Assembly (NCBI RefSeq): GCF_042477335.2
Contig: NC_091251.1
Location: 89,667,501 to 89,731,500 of the forward strand
Origin: Ovis canadensis
Lineage: Eukaryota; Chordata; Mammalia; Artiodactyla; Bovidae
Reading direction: 5' to 3'
DNA length: 64,000 bases
How positions within the stretch are numbered: the stretch's first letter is position 1; each line of letters opens with the position of its first letter. Shown in pieces: positions 1 to 12,052 of the stretch. A model generated the notes under the pieces. That model was not told where the DNA came from and did not search any database. It saw only the letters and a list, made by a program, of their open reading frames with translations. Both the position numbers and the translations under genes were made by a program.

Positions 1-694
1 TTGCCCGGAGCCTTGGGGCTTCTTGCCAAGATCTATGGATGTCACAAGAAACTACTGTCCGGTCAAGGTTGGCCAACCTCCCTTAAGAAGGTTGGGCAAA
101 TGCCCAGGACACCAGGCGCCTGTGTGGGATGGGGGAACCCGTTATGGAACAGCCGGGGGGTTGTGGGAGCCAGACTTTGCTCAGCAACATACCTAAGATT
201 CAAATCTTGATGTTCTGCCTCCCCAAGGGAGTGCAAATGCCTCCTTTCATGCTCGCGCATGTGTTCCCTGGCCCTGAAATAGCAGTCCTCGCTCGCCTCT
301 GGCTATCTCGCAGCTGTGCCGTCTAGGTGGTAACCAGTCTTGGGCATCTGTATATGGTTCAGCAGAGGAGCTCCTTTTCCATGAGGGAGACCAGGCTGGG
401 GAAGGACACCCAACTCGGGACACCAGAGTGGGTACTGGGAGTTGTCGCTTTGTTCCCAGCCTCCATCCAACACCCTATAACCTCTCTGTCACCTGCAGCC
501 CTTTTGGAAGTCTTTCCCACAGGTTCAGAAACCAGCCCAGAGGGTAGATTCTGTACTTTGCCAGCCTCCTGTGCAATGAACCAGCCCCTCAAGGGAGAGA
601 GCAGAGGAGCAGAAGCCGGAGGGGCGAGAGAGACACTGGGCTGTGATCCTATTGTGACTTTCGGAATGGACTGTTCATCTTCCATCCAGAAGCA
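1..694. other. No recognised gene or repeat
   Basis: Unique-looking sequence. Open frames of 150-180 codons overlap on both strands at 327-875, lack family resemblance, and run into an L2 copy. Confidence 0.6.
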
Positions 695-1530
695 GTTGAG
701 TACCAAGTGCTGTGCTAGGAAGCTACAACTGAGAACAGACAGACCGCCTGCCTTCGCGGAAATTATAGTCTGGTGGAGGCGGCAGAAGATAAACAAGTCG
801 GCAAAGTCACGAAATGACATTTATATTGTAATGAGTGCTCAGAAGAAAATAAACAGGTGCTGTGGTAGAAAATAAAGTGGAATTCTGTTTCAGAAAGGAG
901 GGTCAGGGACGCCCCCACTGAGCTGAGCCTGGGCGACTGGAAGCCGTTGACTGGGAACAGCAAGCTGCTGAGGGATCAGAAGGCCCTGAGGAAGAAAAGG
1001 GCATGGTGGGTCCCAGGAACTGCAGGCTCATCAGTGCTGGGGTTCACTGAGTGAGGGCAAGACCTGTGGCTTAAGATGGTTGGATGGGCAGGGGCCGGGC
1101 CAGTCAGGCCAAGTTGAGGAGTTTGTATTTTTGTCCATGTAAAATGGGAGATTATTGAAGGCTTTTAACCAAGTGGCATGATCTGGTTTAAATGTCCAAG
1201 CTGCACTGCTGCTGTAGGTCTGAGAATAGGCTTCAGGGGCTACAGTGGAAAAAATGAGAGCAGTTAGCAACCTCTGCAGTGTCCAGGTGGAGTGGAGGGG
1301 AAGGGGTGGAGCTTGAGATGTATTTGGGAGGTTGGACCCTGGAGTGAGGGGTGGGGGAGAATTGAGACTGAATCTCAGACTTGCAGCTTGAGCCACCTGA
1401 TGGTGAGTGGTGTCAGTCACCGAGGTGGGGAGGACCTTAAGAGGGAGGAGGACAGGGAGTGGGGGATGGGGACAGGACGAGGTCCTCAGGCTTGTCCTGA
1501 CTCCAAAGTCAAGGAAGTCATTACCCCATG
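695..1530 (-). repeat. L2 LINE, antisense, long 3' part
   Basis: Read on the plus strand it follows the reverse of the L2 3' region in order: the size-range phrase near 697-770, the gatctggtttaaatgtcc segment near 1180, and the end of the RT-coding part near 1500. The element's 3' end is at the low coordinate. Confidence 0.7.
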
Positions 1531-2017
1531 TTCCTTCCCAGCCTCTCCTGTGAGAGGCTGTGAACCTCACAGGCTATGAACAAGGCCTGTGAACGTCATT
1601 TTCCAGGCTGAGAGAAGCAGATTGGGCCCAATGAGTCAAGAGTCGGGGCTGAGAGATGACAACAAGGAGCCAGTTTGGGTCCTTCTGCACCCAGCCTGGC
1701 TCTCTCTTTCCTAGTCCAGCTATGAAACCCCCTTCCAAACACCTCGCCAAGGCCACTTTGAGGCACCTTGGTAACCACTCCCAGGACAGGAGGCTCTGGC
1801 TCCAAGATATTTTGTCCCATCCCTAAATGCTTTTTCCAGTGCCCCTTCCTTGTCGGCATCTAAAGGGTGGGGTGCTCTTACGCTGGAGCAGGAACCTAGG
1901 AAGCAGAGACAGGGGCTAGACATTGGTTTTAGCTCCTACCTGGCTGGGCCCATTACTTCCCTTCTCTGAGAACTTAATATTTCTGACTGAAAAATGGAAC
2001 ACAATCCCCCCTTTCTT

Positions 2018-2146
2018 TGTGTGTGTTAGTCGCTCAATCGTGTCCGACTCTTTATTACCCCATGGAGTGTAGCCTGCCAGGAATTCTCCATGGAATTCTC
2101 CAGACAAGAATACAGGAGTGGGTTGCCTTTCCCTTCTCCGAGGAGA
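2018..2146 (-). repeat. Bov-tA SINE, truncated
   Basis: Matches the Bov-A part: cgtgtccgactcttta, then the caggagtgggttgcc segment. The tRNA-like head is missing. Confidence 0.85.
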
Positions 2147-2149
2147 GGG

Positions 2150-2365
2150 GGTTAGGAATGGGGGCTTTAGAGTCAGGAGGACCTCAGTTCCAATCCCAGC
2201 TAGCTGTGTGATGTTGGCAGGTCACTGTCTAAGCTGCAGTCATGTCACCTTCAAAAGGGAAACATTAAGCCTCTTTCCTATGGGACTCTTGTGAGGATAA
2301 AGAGAGATTATGGAGGCCAAGGGCCTTGCTTTCCCATAGCATCACTGTAAATGGTCGCTGGTGTT
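2150..2365 (+). repeat. MIR SINE
   Basis: Shows the MIR order: ctttagagtcaggagg, agctgtgtgatgttggcagg, then a cttgtgaggataaagaga block. Confidence 0.7.
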
Positions 2366-2514
2366 ATTGTGTTGTTGCTGAACATTGACTGATGAAGAAC
2401 ATCCATAAAGGGGCAAGGACGGGTGCCAGTTTCCCTAAGACAAGTGAGAAATTATAGGATCTGGACAATGAGTTTTCATCTACATACCTCAAGTTTTAGA
2501 CACACACACACTTT

Positions 2515-2735
2515 TAATCTGACCTCTGCAGAGTTAGGAAAGTCCAAGGTCAACTGAATATTATTTTGTGACTTCATTTTTGGTCTGTGCCTTAGTGACC
2601 TTATCTGCAAAATGCAAATAAAAATCATTTCTAACTCATGGGGTTGCTGTGAAACTTAAGTGAGTTAGCTTGTTAAACACTAAGTATCTAAAGTATTTAA
2701 TAGAATGTCAGGAACAGGCTCTTGTTCATATTTTA
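2515..2735 (+). repeat. MIR SINE
   Basis: Contains ccttatctgcaaaatg and ggggttgctgtgaaac, and runs into the triplet array that starts near 2738. Confidence 0.65.
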
Positions 2736-2799
2736 GCAGCAGCAGCAGCAGAGATGGTAGTGGTAGCAGAGTAGTAGCAATAGCAGCAATAATGGTAGT

Positions 2800-3070
2800 A
2801 GAGAAGGCGATGGCGCCCCACTCCAGCACTCTTGCCTGGAAAATCCCATGGACAGAGGAGCCTGGTGGGCTGCAGTCCATGGGGTCGCCAAGAGTCGGAC
2901 AAGACTGAGCAACTTCACTTTCACTTTCCACTTTCACGCACTGGAGAAGGAAATGGCAACCCACTCCAGTGTTCTTGCCTGGAGAATCCCAGGGACAGGG
3001 GATCCTGGTGGGCTGCCGTCTATGGGGCCACACAGAGTTGGACACGACTGAGGCGACTTAGCAGCAGCAG
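2800..3070 (+). repeat. BOV-A2 SINE, full dimer
   Basis: Two Bov-A monomers in tandem. The first begins gagaaggcgatggc; after a ttcactttcac spacer, the second begins ggagaaggaaatggcaaccc. It ends with the typical agcagcagc tail. Confidence 0.95.
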
Positions 3071-3127
3071 CTATAGTAACAGAAGCAGCAGTGGTAGTAC
3101 CAGCAGTAATAACAGAAGCAGTAAAAG

Positions 3128-3516
3128 TTGTTCAGTCACTGAGTTGTGTCCGACTCTTTGTGACCCCATTGACGGGAGCACACCAGACTCCTCTGTCCCC
3201 CATTATCTCCCAGAGTTTGCTCAAACTCATGTGTATTGACTCGGTGATGCTATCTAACCATCTCGTCTTCAGTCGCCCCCTTCTCTTCCTGCCTTCAATC
3301 TTCTCCAGCATCAAGGTCTTTTCCAATGATTCAGCTCTTCGCACCAGGTGGCCAAAGTTTGGAGCTTCAGCTTCAGCCTCCGTCCTTCCAAGGAGTATTC
3401 AGGATTGATTTCCTTTAGGATTGACTGGTTGGATCTCCTTGCAGTCCGAGGGACTCTCAAGAGCCTTCTCCAGCACCACAGTTCAAAAACATCAATTCTT
3501 CAGCACTCAGCCTTCT
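3128..3516 (-). mobile_element. BovB LINE, 3' end
   Basis: Antisense copy of about 390 bp of the BovB 3' end. The tail side (gttcagtcactgag) is at the low coordinate. It contains the 3' ORF end in degenerate form and is 5'-truncated. Confidence 0.9.
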
Positions 3517-4077
3517 TCAGTAGCAGTGGTAGCAATGATGGTAGTAGCAGTATTAATAGTAGGAGCAGTAGGCTTTCATCAGCATGGCTTAGGGTGAAAT
3601 GTCTCTTTACTGTGGTAAATGCTTCCATTCTCTCATCAAAAGAAGAAGAAATGAATGACTAAGGGCTGGGCTGCTGACTATTCGCAGAACTGATAATTCT
3701 GGACAAAGGTGCAGAGCTGAAAGATTCATCCATCCTACCACATAAGAGCTTGAAGATGGATCTGGGAGCATGTGAAATTCAATAGTCACCAAACTCTAGG
3801 TGTCAGACATGGATGTCTACAATGCTATTTTCTCCAGGATAGGGTAATATGGGGAAAAAATAACAACTAGTGGGTTTTTATTAAATCTAAATTTACTCCA
3901 TTTTTCAACTTCAAGATTTTCATCCTTCAGACATTTGGTGTTGAAATAGTCTTTCTTTTATTAAATGTTGGTGATAGTTTTTGGTGATGTGACTGTTTGA
4001 TAATCCATACTGGTGGATGTGACTGGTGATGATCCATACTGGTCCATGAAACCCCAAATCTGAAAACCACTGGTCTT

Positions 4078-4205
4078 TTTTACAAATGGTGAAACTGAGA
4101 GAAGGGGAAAGGAGTTACATGCCCAAGGTCACAAGTTCTGCGGTTCGGACAGAGCCAGGGCTGGGACCTGAGTGTCCTAACTTCCAGGCCAGTGCTCTTC
4201 TCACT
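4078..4205 (-). repeat. MIR SINE
   Basis: Reverse MIR order: tttacaaatggtgaaactga, cccaaggtcacaag, then agtgctcttctcactgggc. Confidence 0.7.
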
Positions 4206-4379
4206 GGGCTCTTCCACGGCTCATCTAGTGTTCTTTCACTTTCTTTTGCCTTAAGCAAAAGAGAAATTCAAAAAGACTCCAGCTAGAAAAAAGGAGAGAT
4301 AGATTCTTAACAGGAAAAAAAAGCTTTGAATGTTTATGAAATCCCTGGAAATAGACTCCCATCACAACCAGAGGAAAGG

Positions 4380-6372
4380 AGTACATCATGAGAACCAGCT
4401 GAGAGGAGATACCCCTCGTCCAAGGTAAGGAGCAGTGGCTGCGCTTTGCTGGAGCAGCCGTGAAGAGATACCCCACATCCAAGGTCAGAGAAACCCAAGT
4501 AAGACGGTAGGCACTGAGAGAGGGCATCAGAGGGCAGACAGACTGAAACCACAATCACAGACAACTAGCCAGTCTGATCACATGGACCACAGCCTTGTCT
4601 AACTCAATGAAACTAAGCCATGCCGTGTGGGGCCACCCAAGATGGACAGGTCACAGTGGAGAGGTCTGACAGAATGTGGTCCACTGGAGAAGGGAATGGC
4701 AAACCACTTCAGTATTCTTGCCTTGAGAATCCCATAAACAGTATGAAAAGGCAAAAAGATAGGACACTGAAAGATGAACTCCCCAGATCGGTAGGTGCCC
4801 AATATGCTATTAGAGATCAGTGCAGAAATAACTCCAGAAAGAATGAAGGGACGGAGCCAAAGCAAAAACAACAGTTGTGGATGTGACTGGTGACAGGAGC
4901 AAGGTCTGATGCTGTAAAGAGCAATATTGCATAGGAACCTGGAATGTCAGGCCCATGAATCAAGGCAAATTGGAAGTGGTCAAACAGGAGATGGCAAGAG
5001 TGAACGTTGACATTCTATGAGTCAGCGAACTACAATGGACTGGAATGGGTGAATTTAACTCAGATGACCATTATATCTACTACTGAGGACAGGAATCCCT
5101 TAGAAGAAATGGAGTAGCCATCATGTCAACAAAAGAGTCCGAAATGGAGTACTTGGATGCAGTCTCAAAAATGACAGAATGATCTCTGTTCGTTTCCAAG
5201 GCAAACCATTCAATATCACAGTAATCCAAGTCTATGCCCCAACCAGTAACACTGAAGAAGCTGAAGCTGAACGGTTCTATGAAGACCTACAAGACCTTCT
5301 AGAACTAACACCCAAAAAAGATGTCCTTTTCATTATAGGGGACTGGAATGCAAAAGTAGGAAGTCAAGAAACACCTGGAGTAACAGGCAAATTTGGCCTT
5401 GGGATGTGGAATGAAGCAGGGCAAAGACTAATAGAGTTTTGCCAAGAGAACGCACTGGTCATAGCAAACACCCTCTTCCAACAACACAAGAGAAGACTCT
5501 ACACATGGACAGTACATCATGTGTACTATGCAGAGTACATCATGAGAAACACTGGGCTGAAAGAAGCACAAGCTGGAATCAAGATTGCCAGGAGAATTAT
5601 CAATAACCTCAGATATGCAGATGAACACCACCCTTATGGCAGAAAGTGAAGAACTAAAGAGCCTCTTAATGAAAGTGAAAGAGGAGAGTGAAAAAGTTGG
5701 CTTAAAGCTCAACATTCAGAAAATGAAGATCATGGCATCTGGTCCCATCACTTCATGGGAAATAGATGGGGAAACAGTGGCTGACTTTATTTTTTGGGGC
5801 TCCAAAATCACTGCAGATGGTGATTGCAGCCGTGACATTAAAAGACGCTTACTCCTTGGAAGGAAAGTTATGACCAACCTAGACAGCGTATTAAAAAGCA
5901 GAGACATTACTTTGCCAACAAAGGTCCATCTAGTCAAGGCTATGGTTTTTCCAGTGGTCATGTGAGAGTTGGACTATAAAGAAAGCTGAGCGCAGAAGAA
6001 TTGATGCTTTTGAACTGTGGTGTTGGAGAAGACTCTTGAGAGTCCCTTGGACTGCAAGGAGATCCAACCAGTCCATCCTAAAGGAGATCAGTCCTGGGTG
6101 TTCATTGGAAGGACTGATGCTGAAGCTGAAACTCCAGTACTTTGGCCACCTCATGCGAAGAGCTGACTCATTTGAAAAGACCCTGATGCTGGGAAAGATT
6201 GAGGGCAGGAGGAGAAGGGGATGACAGAGGATGAGATGGCTGGATGGTATCACTGACTCAATGGACATGAGTTTGGGTAAACTCTGGCAGTTGTTGATGG
6301 ACAGGGAGGCCTGGCGTGCTGCAGTTCATGGGATCGCAAAGCGTCAGACACAACTGAGTGACTGAACTGAAC
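4380..6372 (+). mobile_element. BovB LINE, 5' region to 3' tail with a large internal deletion
   Basis: It starts with BovB 5' leader sequence, then an endonuclease region (5179-5510) carrying the GDWNAKVG motif. Near 5511 it jumps directly to the late reverse-transcriptase region, so most of the RT domain is missing. An 11-bp repeat, agtacatcatg, occurs at 5511-5521 and 5534-5544 around the joint. The copy is dead: there is a TGA at 5018-5020, an apparent lost base near 5125, a one-base insertion at the YADD-coding site (about 5620), and an apparent 8-base loss near 5961. The 3' end is complete, with a gaactgaactgaac tail. Confidence 0.92.
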
Positions 6373-7868
6373 TGAACACAACCAGAGTTTCCCCTTTCTG
6401 GTTCAAAACCCATCATTAGACTTGCCCAGATTCTTAGCCTCCACCCCACCCCTCCAACATACACACCCCACCCCCTCACACACACAAACACACACACAAG
6501 AGGTTGATCTGCACCCTCATACACATACAGAGACTCCTCACTCTGATCAGTTCCTGAGGACCCAGACTTGGCCTCACTCACCCTGACTCACGCCTTTTCT
6601 CAGGAGGCACCAGCCTGGAGTGTCTAATCTACCCCACATTAAACGCATCTCACTTCTTCCTCAGGGACAGAGTTACCTCCCTAGTAAAGGTCATCATAAC
6701 ACACTGTCCCCAGGAGCCTCTGAGACAGGACTTATTGGCCGAGTAGTTATACCTTTCTGCATTTTCTTTACTGTGTTGTTGACAATCTGCACACATCCAG
6801 AGAACTAAAAATAAAGAGCAGGAGGGCTGACTTGTTTGAAGCTGGGTCAGTGTTTATTTTCTCAAAGATTGAACTTCCTTGATGTGGATGTAAAGCTACA
6901 TTAAATGGGCCTTGGATGCATGGACTGTGGTCTGTGTTTTAAATATACAGACAGGGAGGATTTGCCTTGAAAATCTGAACTGTGGAGTCCCTGTCTCTCT
7001 CACCTTGCCGCACTCCCAGGTCAGGTCTAGGACGTGGGAGACACACTCCACGAATCTTCTACTTTGCCCCGGTGCTGCCTGATTCTACTTCTCCCCCTGC
7101 CTTGACACACTGAGCAAATGGACACCCTTCTCGAGGCCTTACTGTCCCCATCTGGCAAGTGGGTCAGTGAAATAGAATGGGGGGAATGATGGCGGAATAT
7201 TGATCTCAACTGTTTTAGTGTCTTAAGGATAGAAGTGGTTTGTGACAAAAGAGAGATGAAGCCCTTTCTGGTGGTGATGACCTCCCCACAAGAACATGCC
7301 TCTCGCCAAGGATCTCCTTCATGCCTCTCCAGAATAGAAAACACAGGAAGAAATGCCTGGTTCCTATTTCGTGGATGTGAAATGCCCAGGCTGCTATACA
7401 GGCACCACCATTTTTAGCCATGCGTAAACAGTAGTCTTGTGTGTTGGCTGCTCTTACTGTCCCCTGCCAGGCCATGAAGAAAAACAAGCTTCCAGAAGGA
7501 TGCTCCTTCAGGCGGAAGCACCACTGAGAGCACCCTATACCAAGGTGAATGGAAAAGCATCCCAATAAACACATTTTGGATACAAAAGAAAGAGAAAAAG
7601 ACAGATGAAAAGCCAGTCCTCCAAGACCTTGATGCCCTTTCTTTCTTATTCTGCCCAGCTAGAGATTAAAATGCCTGGGTTCCAGCCCCAAGGCTCAAGA
7701 CCCCTGGCAGTGAGCCCAGGTAACCACCGTATGCTCAGAGCTATCTCTTCTGTAGGTTCCATTTACAAAGCGGTAATGCCAAGGAAAGGGCCATGTGTAA
7801 CTTACTCCCTAAATCCTCAGTGCCAGCTTCTCCAGTAGGTGCAATAGACAAGGTGCCTAAAGTCCTGG
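6373..7868. other. No gene recognised
   Basis: Apart from the CA run there is only a weak MIR-like patch near 7085-7190. Open frames are short and of no known family. Confidence 0.5.
6477..6499. repeat. (CA)n microsatellite, imperfect
   Basis: A run of about 23 bp of CA repeats with one interruption. Confidence 0.8.
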
Positions 7869-8300
7869 CTTGGTTAATTTTATGTGTCAGCTTGACTGAG
7901 CCATGAGATGCCCAGATATCTGGTTAAACATTATCCTGAGTACGTTTGTGTTTCTGGCTGAGATTTGAATCAGTGGACCCACGGAGCAGATTGCCCTGTC
8001 CAGTGTGGGTGGGCCTCATCCAATTTGTTGGAGGCCTAAATAGGACAAAAGAAGGCAGAACAGGGAGGCTTTCAAGTTCTCTTAGCCTGGGACATTGATT
8101 TTCTGTCTTCAATCTCAAACTCAGATAAGAACTTATGCCATTGGCTCTCCTGGTTCTTCAGGTTGTCAGCTGAAGCCTGTAGGACTCCTTGGCCTCTGTT
8201 ACCACATGAGCTAATTCCTTACAATAAATCTCTTCATATATTTATATATCTATATATCTCCTACTGGTTTTCTTTCTCTGGAGAACCCAGACTAATACAG
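7869..8300 (+). repeat. Solo LTR of ERVL/MaLR type
   Basis: Begins tggttaattttatgtgtcag and ends gagaacccagactaataca, the termini of an abundant old mammalian LTR. An AATAAA signal lies at 8223-8228, where the LTR polyadenylation signal is expected. No internal retroviral region flanks it. The subfamily name is uncertain. Confidence 0.65.
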
Positions 8301-8993
8301 TTACTGGTACTTCTAGGGGTCTGTGAAAACGTTGCAGTTTTTTTAATCAGAAAGAGAAGACAAATATAATAAAAATGAATATACAAAAAAACTAATCAAG
8401 GCTGAATTATACTTGTCTTTATGCCAATGTAGTCACAAAGTATACTTTTAAATATATTTTTATAGAAGAATAAGCCTATAAGGGGACAAGTGCCTAAAGC
8501 CCAGGAAAGCCATAATGTGACCCCATTCACCCTCCATAGTGCTCCATCCTTGAGGATTGGGGTCATTTTATCTGGGAACCAGTGTCCACCCATTGGTTCA
8601 GTGGGTTGACCAGGATGGTGTCTTTATGGCCTTGAACTGACCTTGAAGGTGAGGTTATTTTGGAGTTGTCCTCTTGAGTTGTTTCTATTAATAGAACCGT
8701 GTGTGTGTGTGTGTGTGTGTGTCTAGTGGGGGTGGGTCTAGCTGTGCAGAAGGCAGAGTAAACCAGAGCTAGGAATTTGATATCAATAGCTTCTCCTTCA
8801 GAAGAGGTTGGCTGTAAGGAGCACCATCCCTACCTCCACCCCGACCAGTTTTCCTCTGTGTCCTGTCCTGGTTCTTGTCTAATTAGGTTGACCTCTCTCT
8901 CCTAGAGACCAGGACTCAATATTTAGTCTCCAAGATATATCAGATACTGCTTGGGGGCAGAGATCAACAACACCATGCCTGTAGCCTTTGCAA
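8301..8993. other. No gene; AT-rich sequence with a (GT)n tract
   Basis: A (GT)12-type run sits at 8699-8722. Nothing else is recognised. Confidence 0.6.
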
Positions 8994-9201
8994 GCAGTTT
9001 TCCCTGGTGGCTCAGACAGTGTAGAAACTGCCTGCAATGCAAGTGACTTGGGTTCACTCCCTGGGTTGGGAAGACCCCATGGAGAAGGGAGTGGCTACCC
9101 ACTCCAGTATTCTTCCCTGGAGAGTCCCATGGATGGAGGAGACTGGTGGGCTACGATCCATGGGATTGCAGAGTCAGACACGACTGAGACACACACACAC
9201 A
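8994..9201 (+). repeat. Bov-tA SINE, full length
   Basis: Has the tRNA-derived head (ttccctggtggctcagac), the Bov-A body and a short (CA)n tail. Confidence 0.93.
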
Positions 9202-9539
9202 AAGCCTGTAAACAAGCTGACGGAAGAGCGCCAAGTGCTGTGGGAAGCCCCGTTGTAATTCTGCCTGGGTGAGCCACGAAGACGTCACACGGGTGCGAAG
9301 GCTTGAGCAAGCCTTGGAAGTATGGTTGTGATTTTGACCACAGATGGAGCCTCAGCAGAGAGGGGGAGAGGGCGTGTATCCTTCCATCTGCCCAGAGGGA
9401 AGAATTTGTTTGTGATCATGAGAAATGAGATAGAACTGACGGCAGTTACGTGAAATGAGTTCTGTCCGTTGTGAGCCCCAAATTACAACTCTGTCCTGTG
9501 ACAGTGTAAAATGATTTCTCCCAGCTAAGAAACAGAAGC

Positions 9540-9721
9540 AAACGTAAAGGGCCCAGTGGTTGAGACCTCGCCTTCCAATGCAGGGAGTCAGATTTGATCC
9601 CTGGTTTGGGAGCTAAGATCCCACATGTCTCAGGGCTGAAAAACCAGAATATAAACAACAGAAACAATATTGTAACAAATTCAATAAAGACTTTTAAATG
9701 GCCCAGATTTTAAAAAAAAGA
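9540..9721 (+). repeat. CHR-type tRNA-derived SINE
   Basis: Contains cccagtggttgagac, ttccaatgcaggg and ttcaataaagactttt, then an A-rich tail; this is the cetartiodactyl CHR SINE pattern. Confidence 0.75.
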
Positions 9722-9990
9722 AACTGAAAAAAAAAAGAGTTCCCTGTCATAGAAGACCTACCACCACCACAAAGCATTCTGAGCCCTACAACCCTTGTGA
9801 TCACCTGCACTTTGACAGGAAAAGAAGGGAAAGAAGGTCATGCCAACAGACAGCATGGCGCAGGCAAAGGGGAGGAGGGCCCGTGCCTTGGGGATGGCAG
9901 GTAGTCCTGCCAACTCAGAAGTGGGGTGTAAGAATGGCAAGGCCCCAACTAAGCCCCTTACCCAGATAAGGAAACAGGTACCAAGAAATG

Positions 9991-10185
9991 GGGCTTCCCT
10001 GGTGTCTCAGGCATAGAATCTGCCTGCAATGCAGGAGACCCGGGTTTGATTCCTAGGTAGGGAAGATCCTCTGGAGGAGGGCATGGCAACCCCCTCTAGT
10101 ACTCTTGCCTGGAGAATCCTATGGACAGAGGAGCCTGGTGGGCTACAGTCCATAGGGTCAAAAAGAGCTGGACATGATGGAGAAA
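9991..10185 (+). repeat. Bov-tA SINE, full length
   Basis: Head gggcttccctggtgtctcag, body with tactcttgcctggagaatcc, and an eroded tail. Confidence 0.93.
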
Positions 10186-10344
10186 AGGAGCATCCTTGCC
10201 TTTCCTGGGAGGAGGGTGGCCTCTTAACAATGAACATGATAAAGTAAGTGTCCAGAGTGTGTTTCTGAAGCTCTTGCTATAAACATCCTAACTGATTGAG
10301 GCACTACACATATAATATATATATAGTATAGTGTACTATGTGTA

Positions 10345-11002
10345 ACAGAAAAAGATTAGTCTGTGTTCTGGGTTCCTGGCACAGAGATCCTAAAACCCTT
10401 GCAATTTCCTGATAGGAGTGTCTTTTGCTATTCACAATGGGCCCTTTTGAACACACTAGAGTTTATGCTAATGAGGTGACTCAGGATGAGACCCCTAGAG
10501 ATAGCTTTATAGAAGCTGCTCACCCAAAAGACCAATTATTCTTGAGGGTGGGAATTTTCAGCCCCACCTCCCAACCTCTGAGGAAGAGAGGGGCTGGAGA
10601 CTGAGTTATAAAAACTCGGGAACAGTGAGATTTGGAATGTTGGGGTTGGTGAACATTTCGAGGCCCTGGGTGGGCAGTGCGCCCTGAGAGGACCCAGAAG
10701 CTCCCCCCATACTTTTCCCTGTGTGTCTCCTCCACTCCGCTCTTCCTGAGTTGTATCCTTTATAATAAAGCCATTAAAAGCAGAGCACTTTCCTGAGTTC
10801 TGAGTCATTTCAAGTGAATTGTAGAACTTGAAGAGGGGAGTCATGGAAACCCCCAAACTCATAATTGGTCAGGTGGAAGGAAGGGTCACTGGGGGACTCC
10901 ATTGCAGCTGGCAAGTGCAGGGGCCGTGCTGTGGGACCGAGCTCTCTAACTGGCCGGATGTGACGCTAAGTCTAGGTAGGCAGTGTAAGCCAGTTGGTTC
11001 CC
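10345..11002 (+). repeat. ERVL-class solo LTR (MLT2-like)
   Basis: Landmarks in order are ttcctggcacagagatcc, ttttgctattcacaatgggc, atgctaatgaggtgactcag, tatcctttataataaagcc and atgtgacgctaagtc. This matches an old ERVL LTR. It is solo, with no viral genes beside it. Confidence 0.7.
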
Positions 11003-11009
11003 CGTCTGG

Positions 11010-11110
11010 CTCTTCTGTAGATAGCCTCTGTGCCTTTTGGCAAGTTGCTCCCATCTCAGGCTTCAGGTTATTCATCCATAAAATAAGAGGTCCTGGACTT
11101 GATGAATACT
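11010..11110 (+). repeat. MIR SINE fragment
   Basis: Contains ttggcaagttgctccc and attcatccataaaataaga, the MIR core and tail. Confidence 0.6.
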
Positions 11111-11614
11111 CAGGTCCACTCCGCCCAAGGGAGGGTGCCCCAAGACACAGTAAAAGAGCAGGCAAAGGGCTTTATCACACTGCATAATGATGAGTGTTGA
11201 GTAAAGGAATTTTTCGGAGAAGCAAACAGACTCCAGGCAACTCCTGCCCCACCCCAGAGCCAGATGCCCTCCAGAAATCAGAGAAACAGAGACACTGCGA
11301 GTTGGCCCCTGGGTCAGCAGAGGCTGTGTGATTAGAAGGCTGTCCAGCCATAAATAAGATGAAAGGACAACCCTCAGAATGGGAGAAAATATTTGCAAAT
11401 GAAGCAACTGACAAAGGATTAAACTGCAAAATATACAAGGAGCTCATGCAGCTCAACATAAAAAATAACACCAAACAACCCAATCAAAAACTCAGCAAAA
11501 GACCTAAATAGACATTTCTCCAAAGAAGACATACAGATAGTCAACAAACACATGAGAAGATGCTCAGCATCACTAATTATTGGAGAAATGCCACAATGAA
11601 GTATTATCTCACAC

Positions 11615-11819
11615 CAAGTCGCTCAGTTGTGTCTGACTCTTTACAACTCCATGGACTGTAACCTACCAGGCTCCTCTGTCTGTGGGATTTTCCAGGCAAG
11701 AGTACTGGAGTGGGTTGCCATTTCCTTCTTCAGGGGATCTTCCTGACCCAGGGATTGAACCCAGGTCTCCTGTATTGTAGGCAGACACTTTTTACCATCT
11801 GAGCCACCAGGGAAGTCAT
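11615..11819 (-). repeat. Bov-tA SINE inside L1
   Basis: Full antisense copy; the head (ccaccagggaagtca) is at the high coordinate. Flanks tatctcacacc and tatttcacc look like a worn target-site duplication. Confidence 0.93.
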
Positions 11820-12052
11820 ATTTCACCAGTCAGAAAGCCCACCATCAAAAAAAAAATCTACAAACAATAAGTGGAGAAAAAGGAACCCTCTTGCACTGTT
11901 GTGGGAATGTAAATTGATACACCCACTATGGAGAACAGAATGCAGGTTCCTTAAAAAACTAAAAACAGAGCTACCATATGACCCAGCAATTCCACTATTG
12001 GGCATATACCCTGAGAAAACCATAATCCAAAAAGACACATATACCCCAATGT

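Larger units (their letters stand above)
2738..3575. repeat. Imperfect AGC/AGT triplet array split by two retroelements
   Basis: Triplet-rich DNA (agc, agt, gta, aat units) occurs in three blocks at about 2738-2799, 3060-3127 and 3517-3575. The gaps are filled by a BOV-A2 SINE and a BovB 3' end. The composition of the blocks is alike, so they were probably one array before insertion, or grew from the AGC tail of the SINE. Confidence 0.7.

Noticed and set aside
327-875. 182-codon open frame
   Set aside because: It has no family resemblance, overlaps frames on the other strand, and its end lies in an antisense L2.
2800-3070. Tandem similar units as a CRISPR-like or satellite array
   Set aside because: They are the two monomers of a BOV-A2 SINE.
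5179-5649. 156-codon frame resembling an endonuclease gene
   Set aside because: It is the endonuclease part of a broken BovB element, not a host gene.
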